From contig CP139021.1 of the NCBI GenBank assembly GCA_034044135.1, forward strand, positions 6,920,001 to 6,984,000: a DNA stretch of 64,000 nt, in the 5' to 3' direction. This DNA is from Flammeovirgaceae bacterium SG7u.111 (GTDB taxonomy: Bacteria; Bacteroidota; Bacteroidia; Cytophagales; Flammeovirgaceae). Below, one piece after another: positions 26,799-35,098 of this stretch. Position numbers and translations under genes: made by a program. The notes under the pieces were generated by a model, which saw only the letters and a list, made by a program, of their open reading frames with translations, was not told the DNA's origin and made no database searches. Positions within the stretch are counted from its first letter, which is position 1. Each line of letters opens with the position of its first letter.

Positions 26799-28247
26799 TT
26801 GAAGAAGTACAGCTCATTTGCGGATATTAAAACCGCTCTCTCCAACGGTGATACCAGTTGCAAAGAACTGGTAAATTACTATTTGAAACAGATAGAAAGC
26901 CAGAAGCACCTCAATGTTTTTTTGGAAGTGTATGAAGAGGAAGCTCTGAAAAGAGCTGAAGAAATAGACCAGAAAATAGCAGAAGGCACTGCGGGCAAAC
27001 TCGCTGGAATGGTGATTGGTCACAAAGATGTAATTTGCTACAAAGACCATCATATCCAAGCAGGCAGCCAGATTTTAGACGGATTTGTATCGCAATATTC
27101 TGCTACGGTAATAGAAAACCTATTAGCAGAAGATGCAATCATCATCGGAAGGCAAAACTGCGATGAGTTTGCCATGGGTTCTACCAATGAAAATTCTTCA
27201 TTTGGTCCTACACTTAATGCTGCTGCTGAAACGCGTGTGCCAGGTGGTTCTTCTGGTGCTTCGGCTTCAGCCATTGCCGCCGATATGTGCTTAATCTCTT
27301 TAGGCTCAGACACTGGTGGCTCTGTTCGCCAACCGGCTTCTTTTTGCGGCGTAGTGGGTCTTAAGCCTACTTATTCACGAATTTCTCGCCATGGGCTGAT
27401 CGCCTACGCATCTTCTTTCGATGTAATTGGAATCCTTTCGCACAATGTAGCCGATGCAGCGGAAGTGTTGGAAGTAATGGCCGGACCGGACGAATTTGAT
27501 GCAACTGTTTCGAAAGAAAAAGTAGGAAAGTACGCTAAAGCACTTTCTAAAAATGAAAAATATAAGATTGGTTACATCAAAGAAACCATTGAGGCGGAGG
27601 GAATCAGCGAAGATGTAAAAGCCAATTTCATTGAGACTGTTGAACAACTGAAAGCTGATGGACACGAAGTAGAAGCCGTCGATTTCCCTATGTTGGAATA
27701 TGTGCTTCCTACCTACTATATTTTAATCACAGCCGAAGCAAGCACCAACCTGTCCCGCTTCGATGGGGTACGCTACGGTTACCGCAGCCCCGATGCCAAA
27801 GATGTGGAGTCGTTGTTCAAAAAATCCCGTTCAGAAGGGTTTGGAGAAGAAGTAAGAAGAAGGATTATGTTGGGAACATTCGTACTTAGCGCCAGCTATT
27901 ACGATGCTTATTTTACCAAAGCACAAAAAGTAAGGCGATTGGTAAAAGAAGAAACCGAAAAGTTATTGACCCAATATGACTTTTTAATTTCTCCAACTTC
28001 GCCTACTCCCGCTATGGAGCTGGGCAGTTTTAGCGAAAGCTCTGCCTTGGAAATGTACCTTGCCGACCTCTACACAGTGCAAGCTTCTGTTGCAGGCATT
28101 CCAGCTATTTCCGTACCTAATGGCAAAGGAGACCATAATCTTCCTTTAGGAATCCAAATTATGGCTGGTGCATTTGAAGAAGAAAAACTCTTGGCGTTCG
28201 CCCATAACTTCGAAAAAAACATCTTGGCAGACCAAACAAAAGGTTAA
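26799..28247 (+). CDS. gatA: Asp-tRNA(Asn)/Glu-tRNA(Gln) amidotransferase subunit A
   Basis: 482 residues. The amidase signature and the Ser-cis-Ser-Lys triad are visible: Lys in GHKDVICY, and both serines in the glycine/serine-rich GGSSGASASAIA and GSDTGGSVRQPASFCG segments. It releases ammonia from glutamine for GatB to convert misacylated Glu-tRNA(Gln) or Asp-tRNA(Asn). The start is TTG at 26799; the following KKYSSFADIKTALSNGD matches the normal GatA N-terminus, and no ATG lies nearby. gatB and gatC are not adjacent. Confidence 0.93.
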   Translation: MKKYSSFADIKTALSNGDTSCKELVNYYLKQIESQKHLNVFLEVYEEEALKRAEEIDQKIAEGTAGKLAGMVIGHKDVICYKDHHIQAGSQILDGFVSQYSATVIENLLAEDAIIIGRQNCDEFAMGSTNENSSFGPTLNAAAETRVPGGSSGASASAIAADMCLISLGSDTGGSVRQPASFCGVVGLKPTYSRISRHGLIAYASSFDVIGILSHNVADAAEVLEVMAGPDEFDATVSKEKVGKYAKALSKNEKYKIGYIKETIEAEGISEDVKANFIETVEQLKADGHEVEAVDFPMLEYVLPTYYILITAEASTNLSRFDGVRYGYRSPDAKDVESLFKKSRSEGFGEEVRRRIMLGTFVLSASYYDAYFTKAQKVRRLVKEETEKLLTQYDFLISPTSPTPAMELGSFSESSALEMYLADLYTVQASVAGIPAISVPNGKGDHNLPLGIQIMAGAFEEEKLLAFAHNFEKNILADQTKG

Positions 28248-28350
28248 CTCGTTAAGCTTTAAGAATTTAGATAATATGCTTATATTTTTAAAGTTTGACA
28301 TATTTCTATATTTTTAAGCTTCATAATCTCAAAATTTAGCCAGTTTTATT

Positions 28351-29850
28351 ATGCCATCATTAAAAAGGCTTTTCTTATTAGCAACTACATGTCTACTAAT
28401 TAGCCCAGCATTTTCGCAAGAAATTGACAGCACTTACACTGTAGAGCCTCCAGAGGGGTATGAATTCCCTTGGGCACCCGAAGAGGAAATTGTTTCTGCT
28501 TCAGATGTGATCCAAGAGGCCAACCTTCTCAAATTTGATACTACCTCCGCTATTCTTTTGGAAGAAATAGCCTACGATAGGGATTATATCCCAACCGTAT
28601 CGGATGAAGAGATCATGGCTAGGTTAAAAGAAATGGAAAAGAAAGGTGAGATCCCAATGAACTACCATGCTAGGGTTCGCCTCTTTATCGATTTCTTTTC
28701 GGTAAGAAAAAGAGAGTTTACGCTCAAAATCATGCAGCGTAAAAATCTGTATTTCCCTCTATTTGAAAAAACACTGGCAGAATATGGCATGCCAGATGAG
28801 TTAAAATATCTTTCCATCATCGAATCGGCACTTGTTCCCTCGGCTCGCTCTAGGGTGGGCGCAGTTGGTTTATGGCAGTTCATGCCCCGTACGGGCAGGG
28901 CTTATGGCCTAAAGCAATCCTATTCGATGGATGACAGAATGGATCCCGAAAAAGCTACCATTGCTGCTTGTAAATATTTGAAGTTTTTGCACGATATGTA
29001 CGGAGACTGGGAACTAGCCATTGCCGCATACAATTGCGGTCCTGGCAATGTAAACAAAGCCAAAAGGCGTTCTGGAAAATTTCATTTCTGGGATATTTAT
29101 GAAAAACTGCCACGAGAAACTCGTTCGTATTTACCCCAATTCGTAGCCATGGCTTATGTTCTTAACTATGCCGATGAGCACAACTTGGTGCAAGAACAGC
29201 CATTTTATGCAACTCCTTCTCAAGAAATATTTGTAAGTCAATCAGTTGACTTTGGCAAACTTGCTCAAAAACTCAACATCTGCGAAGAAGATTTAGCACA
29301 GCTCAATCCTCGTTTTAGGTACAAATATGTGCCATCAGGTGTAAAAGATTGCCCTGTAAAAATTCCAGCTGCTCGCTTCGATTATTTCATGGCAAACAAG
29401 CAAGATATATTGGATTCTGTAAAAGTTACAAGCAAGAAACCTACTTACTACGCAGGAGGAAAAGTAGGAAGTGGGGAAAAAGTATATTACACAGTAAGGC
29501 GAGGAGATGTTTTAGGAAGTATTGCGCAAAGACATGGAGTAAAGCTTTCTAACCTAAGATCATGGAACAATTTATATACAAACACCATTTACCCAGGTCA
29601 AAAGCTGGTAATGTACGGTGCTGGGGCAGCTCCAGCAAAACCTTCCACGCAAGCAGTTGCCAAGAACACACAACCTTCGGCAAACCAAGTTCAGTACACT
29701 GCCAATGGAAAAGTACATGTAGTAAGAGAAGGTGATACGCTCTGGGGAATTTCAAAAAAATACAACGGAGTAACGGTTGATAAAATAAGGAAAGCGAATA
29801 ACCTTAAAACCGACAAACTTAAAATTGGTCAAAAGCTAAAGCTTGGGTAG
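28351..29850 (+). CDS. mltD: Membrane-bound lytic murein transglycosylase with LysM repeats (MltD-like)
   Basis: 499 residues. A signal peptide (KRLFLLATTCLLISPAFSQ) is followed by a helical region and an SLT domain with the catalytic Glu in LKYLSIIESALVPSARSRVGAVGLWQFMP and the AIAAYNCGPGNVNKA segment. Two LysM peptidoglycan-binding repeats lie at about 380-425 (YTVRRGDVLGSIAQRHGV) and 455-498 (HVVREGDTLWGISKKYNGV). It cleaves glycan strands to form anhydromuropeptides. No lipobox is seen, so it may be periplasmic rather than lipid-anchored. A terminator follows. Confidence 0.93.
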   Translation: MPSLKRLFLLATTCLLISPAFSQEIDSTYTVEPPEGYEFPWAPEEEIVSASDVIQEANLLKFDTTSAILLEEIAYDRDYIPTVSDEEIMARLKEMEKKGEIPMNYHARVRLFIDFFSVRKREFTLKIMQRKNLYFPLFEKTLAEYGMPDELKYLSIIESALVPSARSRVGAVGLWQFMPRTGRAYGLKQSYSMDDRMDPEKATIAACKYLKFLHDMYGDWELAIAAYNCGPGNVNKAKRRSGKFHFWDIYEKLPRETRSYLPQFVAMAYVLNYADEHNLVQEQPFYATPSQEIFVSQSVDFGKLAQKLNICEEDLAQLNPRFRYKYVPSGVKDCPVKIPAARFDYFMANKQDILDSVKVTSKKPTYYAGGKVGSGEKVYYTVRRGDVLGSIAQRHGVKLSNLRSWNNLYTNTIYPGQKLVMYGAGAAPAKPSTQAVAKNTQPSANQVQYTANGKVHVVREGDTLWGISKKYNGVTVDKIRKANNLKTDKLKIGQKLKLG

Positions 29851-29873
29851 CCATTTTTAATTCATTATAAATG

Positions 29874-29917
29874 AAAAAGTCCCTACAAGTCAATCAGATA
29901 CTTGTAGGGACTTTTTT
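29874..29917 (+). terminator. Terminator after the transglycosylase gene
   Basis: A 17-bp stem including CCCTACAAGT / ACTTGTAGGG with a 9-base loop, ending in a T-run on the plus strand. Confidence 0.92.
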
Positions 29918-29951
29918 ATATGGAAAAAGAAAATATCCAGCCTAAAAAAGA

Positions 29952-29982
29952 GACAACGCCGAGGAAATTCCAGGGCGCTGTC
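29952..29982. repeat. Hairpin-forming segment in intergenic region
   Basis: GACAACGCC pairs with GGCGCTGTC (one mismatch) and encloses GGAAATTCC, itself self-complementary. No T-run follows. It may be part of a dispersed intergenic element; copy number is untested. Confidence 0.35.
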
Positions 29983-30111
29983 GTGGGAAATAGTAATCTG
30001 ACAAAGTTTTTAGCATCACATAGGAGTTTTAGAAAGTCTAGAACTGAGCCTATATGAAGCCTTTCTGGTTGAAAGTTTAGCTCATTTATATGGAAAGGAA
30101 ACCAATGTTCC

Positions 30112-30855
30112 TTATTCGTTATTCAGAGGGTTATCATAAAAAACCGATACTTCTGTGAAATAGGTATCTAGTTTTGTTGGCACTTCTGTTTCTATCCCAA
30201 CTATTAACCAAAGCTTACCATCGGCATCGGTAGTACCTGTGATTTTTTCGTTCCTATTATCAACGGTGAAAACATTATCCTCATAAGCAGTTTTACCAAT
30301 TTCAATCGAGCCCAAATAAGCCAAATCAGCCCCATCGCTACCGAGGTTACCTTTATCAAAACTAGTTGTATATCCTATGTAGCCTAATTCGGCTTCATCA
30401 GGTGTAAGAGTGGAAACAGGTTCTGTAGTGACCGCACCTGCTTTTACATATATTTTTTTAGCATCAACCACATTTGAGTCGGATTCAACATCAAATGCTA
30501 CATTCATATTAATATCTAAATCATAGCTTACATTTGGTTCCAAGTTCTCTATGTGAACTTTCATGTACATAAACAATTCCCCATTCAGGCTTCTGCCTGT
30601 AAGCCTCATCGCCATATCATTATAACTTCCCCCTGCAAATGTATTTGGAAGAGTATCATGAGCCACTTCTAACCCATACTTTGCCTGTTCACTTTCCGGA
30701 TAGTTAGAAAATTCGCCTACCCATTCCCCATCGCCATTTTCAAAGCTAAAAGCTGAAAAGAAATCATGACGAGAGGTTTGAGGTTCGAGATCATTGTCCA
30801 TACAAGAAAAAAGCAATGAACTCAACCCAAAAACCAAAAAAATCTTTTTTATCAT
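30112..30855 (-). CDS. Secreted lipoprotein of unknown function
   Basis: 247 residues. The signal peptide ends in a lipobox (LLFSC), so the protein is lipid-anchored, probably in the outer membrane. The mature part is acidic and beta-rich with segments such as FSFENGDGEWVGEFSNYPES and NVAFDVESDSNVVDAKKIYVKAG, resembling carbohydrate- or ligand-binding jelly-roll domains, but I recognise no specific family. It is transcribed alone, divergent from the MFS gene. The lipoprotein call is firm; function is open. Confidence 0.8.
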   Translation of the reverse strand: MIKKIFLVFGLSSLLFSCMDNDLEPQTSRHDFFSAFSFENGDGEWVGEFSNYPESEQAKYGLEVAHDTLPNTFAGGSYNDMAMRLTGRSLNGELFMYMKVHIENLEPNVSYDLDINMNVAFDVESDSNVVDAKKIYVKAGAVTTEPVSTLTPDEAELGYIGYTTSFDKGNLGSDGADLAYLGSIEIGKTAYEDNVFTVDNRNEKITGTTDADGKLWLIVGIETEVPTKLDTYFTEVSVFYDNPLNNE

Positions 30856-31007
30856 AACTCTATTCTCAAATAGTATTTTTTATTGATTAACTCCACACTG
30901 ATGACACCTACTGCAACAAAAGAGTTGTAAAATAAAACTCGCTTCCTTTTTCCAGTTGTATTTTTAGCTTTTTACACATTTAATCCACTAAAGTACTTCT
31001 TCCTATC

Positions 31008-31015
31008 TATTTTTG
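31008..31015 (+). promoter_or_regulatory. Bacteroidota -7 promoter element for the MFS gene
   Basis: TATTTTTG matches TAnnTTTG exactly, 20 bases before the ATG at 31035. A -33 TTTG is not evident at the expected distance. Confidence 0.45.
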
Positions 31016-31034
31016 CCTTTTCAAATACTCTTAG

Positions 31035-32273
31035 ATGAACTACATACAAGTAATAAAGGGCAACCCGAGGATTTTGCTTTTCGGATTTTTAATGACTTTC
31101 TTCTCCAGCTTTGGACAAACCTATGTACATGCACAGTTTGTCCCTTCCATCATGAAAGCTTTCGACCTCAGCAACACTGCTTTCGGAAGCATTTATGCCA
31201 TAGGTACTGTTTGTGGAGGCTTTACATTAGTTTATGTTGGGAAAAAAATTGATACCGTCCCTTTAAATAAATTCACATTTACCACAGTTGTTGGGCTAAT
31301 TTTATCATTATTAGTACTGTCGCTCGCTCCGGGCGCTTGGATGCTCTGCATCGGGTTCTTTATCAACCGCCTCTGTGGACAAGGACTTTTTACCCACATT
31401 TCCCTTACTACCATAGCCAAAAGCTTTACCAAGTTGCGAGGCAAAGCCTTGAGCGTAGCAGTAATGGGCCATGCTGCCGGGCAAGCTATTTTCCCTATCA
31501 CTATTTCATTACTAATCGCCTATGTAGGCTGGCAACACACTCTATGGATAGAAGCTACCATCATCACCTTGGTACTTATTCCTACCTTGTTTTATATCTT
31601 TAAGAAAGGCTTCAAAATAGTAGAGAAAAAAGGGGCTGCAGCTGTACAAGCCGATACAGCGCCTAAGCCTAAAAGTACTTGGTCGAGAAAAGAGATTTTG
31701 AAAGATCCGAGAACTTATTTGATATTGCCAGGCGCTTTTTCCATCCATTTCCTTATCACAGGTTATCATTTTTACCAAGTGGAAATGGCTTTGTCAAAAG
31801 GTTGGGCTGGTAACTGGATTGCCGCTTGTTTCATCGTCCATGCCATTGCCCGAGCAGTTTCTTCTATCTACACGGGTGTACTGATCGATAAATATTCTGC
31901 CGTAAAGCTGATGCCTTATTTCCTCACTCCATTCATGATTGGGCTGCTTCTCTTTATGTGGTTCAACAATAAATTTATTGCCATTCCCTATCTGATAGGA
32001 ATTGCCGCCACGGCTGGAATGATGGCCAGCCTTAATGCCGCCGTGCTCGCCGAAATGTTTGGTGTTGAAAACTTAGGGGGAATAAAAAGCATGTACAGCA
32101 CGCTTACCGTCATAAGCTCAGCGACTGCTCCGCTATGCATGGGCTTTTTCCTCGACAAAGGCTATGGGTTTGATTTTATCATAATAGGATCGGTTGCATT
32201 CATGCTTCTGGGGAGCTTTCTTAACTTTTTCTTGTACCCCAAAAGAGCAGAAGAAATACCCCAAGCCTTATGA
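31035..32273 (+). CDS. Major facilitator superfamily transporter
   Basis: 412 residues with about 12 hydrophobic helices and a central cytoplasmic loop (about residues 200-225, rich in Lys and Ala). Conserved MFS features include the loop 2-3 segment YVGKKIDTVPLNKF and GVLIDKYSAVKLMPY between helices 8 and 9. The N-terminal segment FLMTFFSSFGQTYVHAQFVPS resembles oxalate/formate-antiporter or nitrate-type MFS branches. The substrate cannot be told. The 3' end overlaps the convergent gene at 32268 by 6 bases. Confidence 0.88.
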   Translation: MNYIQVIKGNPRILLFGFLMTFFSSFGQTYVHAQFVPSIMKAFDLSNTAFGSIYAIGTVCGGFTLVYVGKKIDTVPLNKFTFTTVVGLILSLLVLSLAPGAWMLCIGFFINRLCGQGLFTHISLTTIAKSFTKLRGKALSVAVMGHAAGQAIFPITISLLIAYVGWQHTLWIEATIITLVLIPTLFYIFKKGFKIVEKKGAAAVQADTAPKPKSTWSRKEILKDPRTYLILPGAFSIHFLITGYHFYQVEMALSKGWAGNWIAACFIVHAIARAVSSIYTGVLIDKYSAVKLMPYFLTPFMIGLLLFMWFNNKFIAIPYLIGIAATAGMMASLNAAVLAEMFGVENLGGIKSMYSTLTVISSATAPLCMGFFLDKGYGFDFIIIGSVAFMLLGSFLNFFLYPKRAEEIPQAL

Positions 32274-33401
32274 TTTACATATAATTTGGATAGCTCCACA
32301 GCTTTGTAAATCCGATTTCAATAAGAGTTTTTTAACCTTTCCATCTTTATCTCGGTAGGAAAGGGCTGCCGTATTGGGAGGCTTGTTGCCCATGGATGGC
32401 GCATACAAAATCAGGTAATTATTATTCCCTTTCTTAAGGGGCAACTCCAATTGGAGTTTCTTTTTACCTAACGTATAATTTTCAACTACCCACTTCCCAT
32501 TGAGGTAAAGCGAAACCATATCGTCGTCCACTTCCCTATCGTCCCATATTTTCACTTCTAATATATCGCCTTCCACCTCTATTACTTGCTGCTTCAACAC
32601 AGGTCTTCCTCCAAGCTTTTCCGCCGAAATCGTCGCCAAAAGCTCTGAAGCAACATTTTTCAAGCTATCTTCTGTCGATTGCTCGGTTCGTTTCGCTTTG
32701 GGCAATTTTATAGGTTCAAGAATTAAAGCATCTACCAAATAATAGGCGCAACTATTTCCATCTTCCGAAAAAACTTTGGGGGCTGCATTTTCATCAGTTC
32801 TAAAATTGCCTATGGTCAAATATTCGTAGGGTTTATCGGGCTTGAATGAGAAAAGATGCTTTTGCCACTTCTCTGAAAAAATCACATCGGTGGTTTCAAG
32901 TTGCGGCGTAACATCCATGGCATCATGCCCATTTTGGCTAGGTAATTCCTCGGAAAAATAAAATCCAAAGTAAGTCCCCAACCTTCCATAGTGCTTATTC
33001 CCATTGGCTAAATGCGCTATCAGTCTGTAAGTCTGGTTGGTATCGAGCGGCGAATTAAGCCTGATACTGAGGTATTCCCTAAAGCCTCGAATTACCTGAT
33101 TGTATGCCATTAGCCCGACCATTCCTTTTCCTTCAAAAGGTTCTATTTTTCCAAAATAGGCTTCTGATACTTTTGCTTTATTTTTCCCATCCACTCGCAG
33201 GTAATCAGGAATGGCATAATGGAAATCATCCCCTTTTTGTGTTAGTACTTCCCAACCTTCCAAGTTATGCGCTTCGGCTTCAGCTTCAGGCACAAGATCG
33301 CTATTTTCAAAACTGTAGTTGGGAATAAGGTTTTGAGCTTGTAACAAAACTGTGCTTAGCGCAAAGAAAAATCCGCTTAGTAAACTATATCTGATTTTCA
33401 T
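32268..33401 (-). CDS. Exported protein with N-terminal ligand-binding-like domain
   Basis: 377 residues with a signal peptide (LLSGFFFALSTVLLQAQ). The mature N-terminus NLIPNYSFENSD is a common opening in Bacteroidota surface proteins that carry a galactose-binding-like beta-sandwich, often followed by OmpA or other domains. Here the C-terminal part (about residues 270-377, including VKIWDDREVDDDMVSLYLNGKW) resembles small beta domains predicted to bind ligands, and no OmpA domain is present. It lies downstream of a terminator that closes the siroheme operon, so it has its own promoter. Function unknown. Confidence 0.75.
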   Translation of the reverse strand: MKIRYSLLSGFFFALSTVLLQAQNLIPNYSFENSDLVPEAEAEAHNLEGWEVLTQKGDDFHYAIPDYLRVDGKNKAKVSEAYFGKIEPFEGKGMVGLMAYNQVIRGFREYLSIRLNSPLDTNQTYRLIAHLANGNKHYGRLGTYFGFYFSEELPSQNGHDAMDVTPQLETTDVIFSEKWQKHLFSFKPDKPYEYLTIGNFRTDENAAPKVFSEDGNSCAYYLVDALILEPIKLPKAKRTEQSTEDSLKNVASELLATISAEKLGGRPVLKQQVIEVEGDILEVKIWDDREVDDDMVSLYLNGKWVVENYTLGKKKLQLELPLKKGNNNYLILYAPSMGNKPPNTAALSYRDKDGKVKKLLLKSDLQSCGAIQIICKS

Positions 33402-33480
33402 TGGGTGAAATATTCAGGTTTGTAAAATCGCCATATGAAGTTAGCACTTTTCGATAAGTATTTGACAAAGCCCCACAAAC

Positions 33481-33514
33481 AAAAAAAGATTGCAAGTAAT
33501 ACTTGCAATCTTTT
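33481..33514 (-). terminator. Terminator of the metZ-sir-cobA-cysG unit
   Basis: AAAAGATTGCAAGT (33484-33497) pairs perfectly with 33501-33514 around loop AAT. Read on the minus strand, seven T follow or overlap the stem end. It lies 80 bases beyond the precorrin-2 dehydrogenase stop. Confidence 0.9.
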
Positions 33515-33593
33515 CAACAACAACCACAATTAGCTATCTATTAAACAGCTAAGTACTTCGAATCAGGAAGTATTTTTATAAGGCTAAAAGCCT

Positions 33594-34193
33594 TTATTTT
33601 TTCTTTAAATCTTTATCTACCAAGCTAGCGGTTACTTCGTTGAGTTTTTCCACTTTATAGCTAAAATCGCCTTTCAGCTTATCGCGGATAATACGCAAAT
33701 TTTGCAACAATTCATCCGTTTGCTCTGGTAAGATTTCCTCCAAAACTTGGCGAAACCGTTTGGCAAATGTAGGTGATTTTCCGTTAGTAGAAATCCCTAT
33801 TTTCAAATCCCCTTTTTTTACGGTTGACCCAAGGTAAAAATCGCACAAATCAGGCGTATCTGCCACATTTGTAAGTACTTTTCTTTTTTTTGCAAGCACT
33901 TTTATTTCCCTGTTCACCTCTCTGTCGGCCGTAGCCAAAATTGCAACTTCGGCATCGTCCAAATCACTTTCTTCAAAAGCTCGATGAATTAATTTAATAG
34001 ATGGATGTTTTTTGGCAAGTTCCCGCACCTCGTCCTTAAAGTCGATGGATACAACTGTAACGTTAGCTTCTGGGTTATTTTTCAATAACGCCTCAAGCTT
34101 TTCTTCCCCCACATTACCCCCGCCTACTACCAACAAGTTCAGTTGGTCTATCTTCAAAAAAATGGGAAATAATACGTTGCCTTTTTCTTCCAT
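33594..34193 (-). CDS. Precorrin-2 dehydrogenase / sirohydrochlorin ferrochelatase (CysG N-terminal type)
   Basis: 199 residues matching the N-terminal domain of CysG or Met8p: FPIFLKIDQLNLLVVGGGNVGEEKLEALLKNN is the NAD-binding motif, followed by ILATADREVNREI, the NVADTPDLCDFYLGSTV segment with the catalytic Asp, and IGISTNGKSPTFAKRFRQVLE. It converts precorrin-2 to sirohydrochlorin and inserts iron to give siroheme. The methyltransferase half of CysG is a separate gene just upstream (cobA), so CysG is split here. The cofactor is needed by the sulfite reductase of the same operon. Confidence 0.92.
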   Translation of the reverse strand: MEEKGNVLFPIFLKIDQLNLLVVGGGNVGEEKLEALLKNNPEANVTVVSIDFKDEVRELAKKHPSIKLIHRAFEESDLDDAEVAILATADREVNREIKVLAKKRKVLTNVADTPDLCDFYLGSTVKKGDLKIGISTNGKSPTFAKRFRQVLEEILPEQTDELLQNLRIIRDKLKGDFSYKVEKLNEVTASLVDKDLKKK

Positions 34194-34294
34194 CTATTTT
34201 CTAATCGTATTCTTAAAAGTTATTAAAATTAATTTGACACTAGGAGTTAGTTATAGTATGTTTTATTGACACTAGGAATTATAATCTGAGTATA

Positions 34295-35098
34295 CTACCA
34301 AATTTCGGCAGTCACTTGTTTCATTTGTTCGTAAAAATACTCGTGGCTTCCCACCGCCTCCCCTATCACAATTAGCGCTGGCGAAGCTATTTTTTGAGAG
34401 GCAACTTGCTCCTCAAGTGTATCTATGGTAGCAAAATGCACCTTACCATCCTCCCAAGATCCTCGGCTAATAATTGCCACAGGCAAATGATTTTTCCCAA
34501 CTCCCTCAAAGACCTCTGCAATTTCTCTCGCCTTTTTCAGACCCATAAACAACACCACTGTTGCTGTCGATTGCGCTGCCAAGGTAACATCAGCTGAAAG
34601 TTTTCCACTGCTGGTAGTCGCTGTTATCACCCAAAAGCTCTCGTTTACGCCTCTTTTGGTAAGAGGGATGCCATAATACCCTGGCAAAGTAACACTGGTT
34701 ACTCCAGGAATCACATCTACTTCTATCCCAAAACTCTCGGCAAACTCTTTTTCTTCTTTTCCTCTACCGAATACGAAAGGATCGCCTCCTTTTAACCTTA
34801 TCACATGCCCGTGGTCAAGCGCATTTTCCACAATCAATTGGTTGATTTCCTCTTGCTTATGATGATGTTTCCCTGCCCTTTTCCCCACAAATATCTTCTT
34901 CGCTTCGGGCTTGGCATATTCCAACAAACTTGGATGTACCAAGGCATCGTGCAGAATCACATCTGCATTGGAAATGGCTTTCACTGCCTTGAGCGTAACC
35001 AGTTCAGGATCGCCAGGACCTGCCCCCACCAACGTGAGGCGAGGGCTTTTCCTTGTTGGCTTATGCTTTGTAAAAGTTGCTAACAACCAATTTCTCAT
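34295..35098 (-). CDS. cobA: Uroporphyrinogen-III C-methyltransferase
   Basis: 267 residues: LTLVGAGPGDPELVTLKAVKAI, the VRLKGGDPFVFGRGKEE loop that binds SAM, and GVTSVTLPGYYGIPLTKRG are all diagnostic. It uses two SAM to make precorrin-2, the first step to siroheme. The ATG at 35098 lies inside the sulfite reductase gene, giving a 38-base overlap in another frame; the alternative TTG at 35086 also overlaps. That implies translational coupling. SAM consumption here fits a SAM-sensing riboswitch at the head of the cluster. Confidence 0.94.
   Translation of the reverse strand: MRNWLLATFTKHKPTRKSPRLTLVGAGPGDPELVTLKAVKAISNADVILHDALVHPSLLEYAKPEAKKIFVGKRAGKHHHKQEEINQLIVENALDHGHVIRLKGGDPFVFGRGKEEKEFAESFGIEVDVIPGVTSVTLPGYYGIPLTKRGVNESFWVITATTSSGKLSADVTLAAQSTATVVLFMGLKKAREIAEVFEGVGKNHLPVAIISRGSWEDGKVHFATIDTLEEQVASQKIASPALIVIGEAVGSHEYFYEQMKQVTAEIW

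Noticed and set aside
33517-33533. A third Cys-codon-like run (TGT GGT TGT TGT TGA on the minus strand) before the terminator after the precorrin-2 dehydrogenase gene
   Set aside because: The frame has an in-frame stop a few codons upstream and no start codon, and the only downstream gene on that strand lies beyond the terminator and is unrelated to sulfur. Probably chance.
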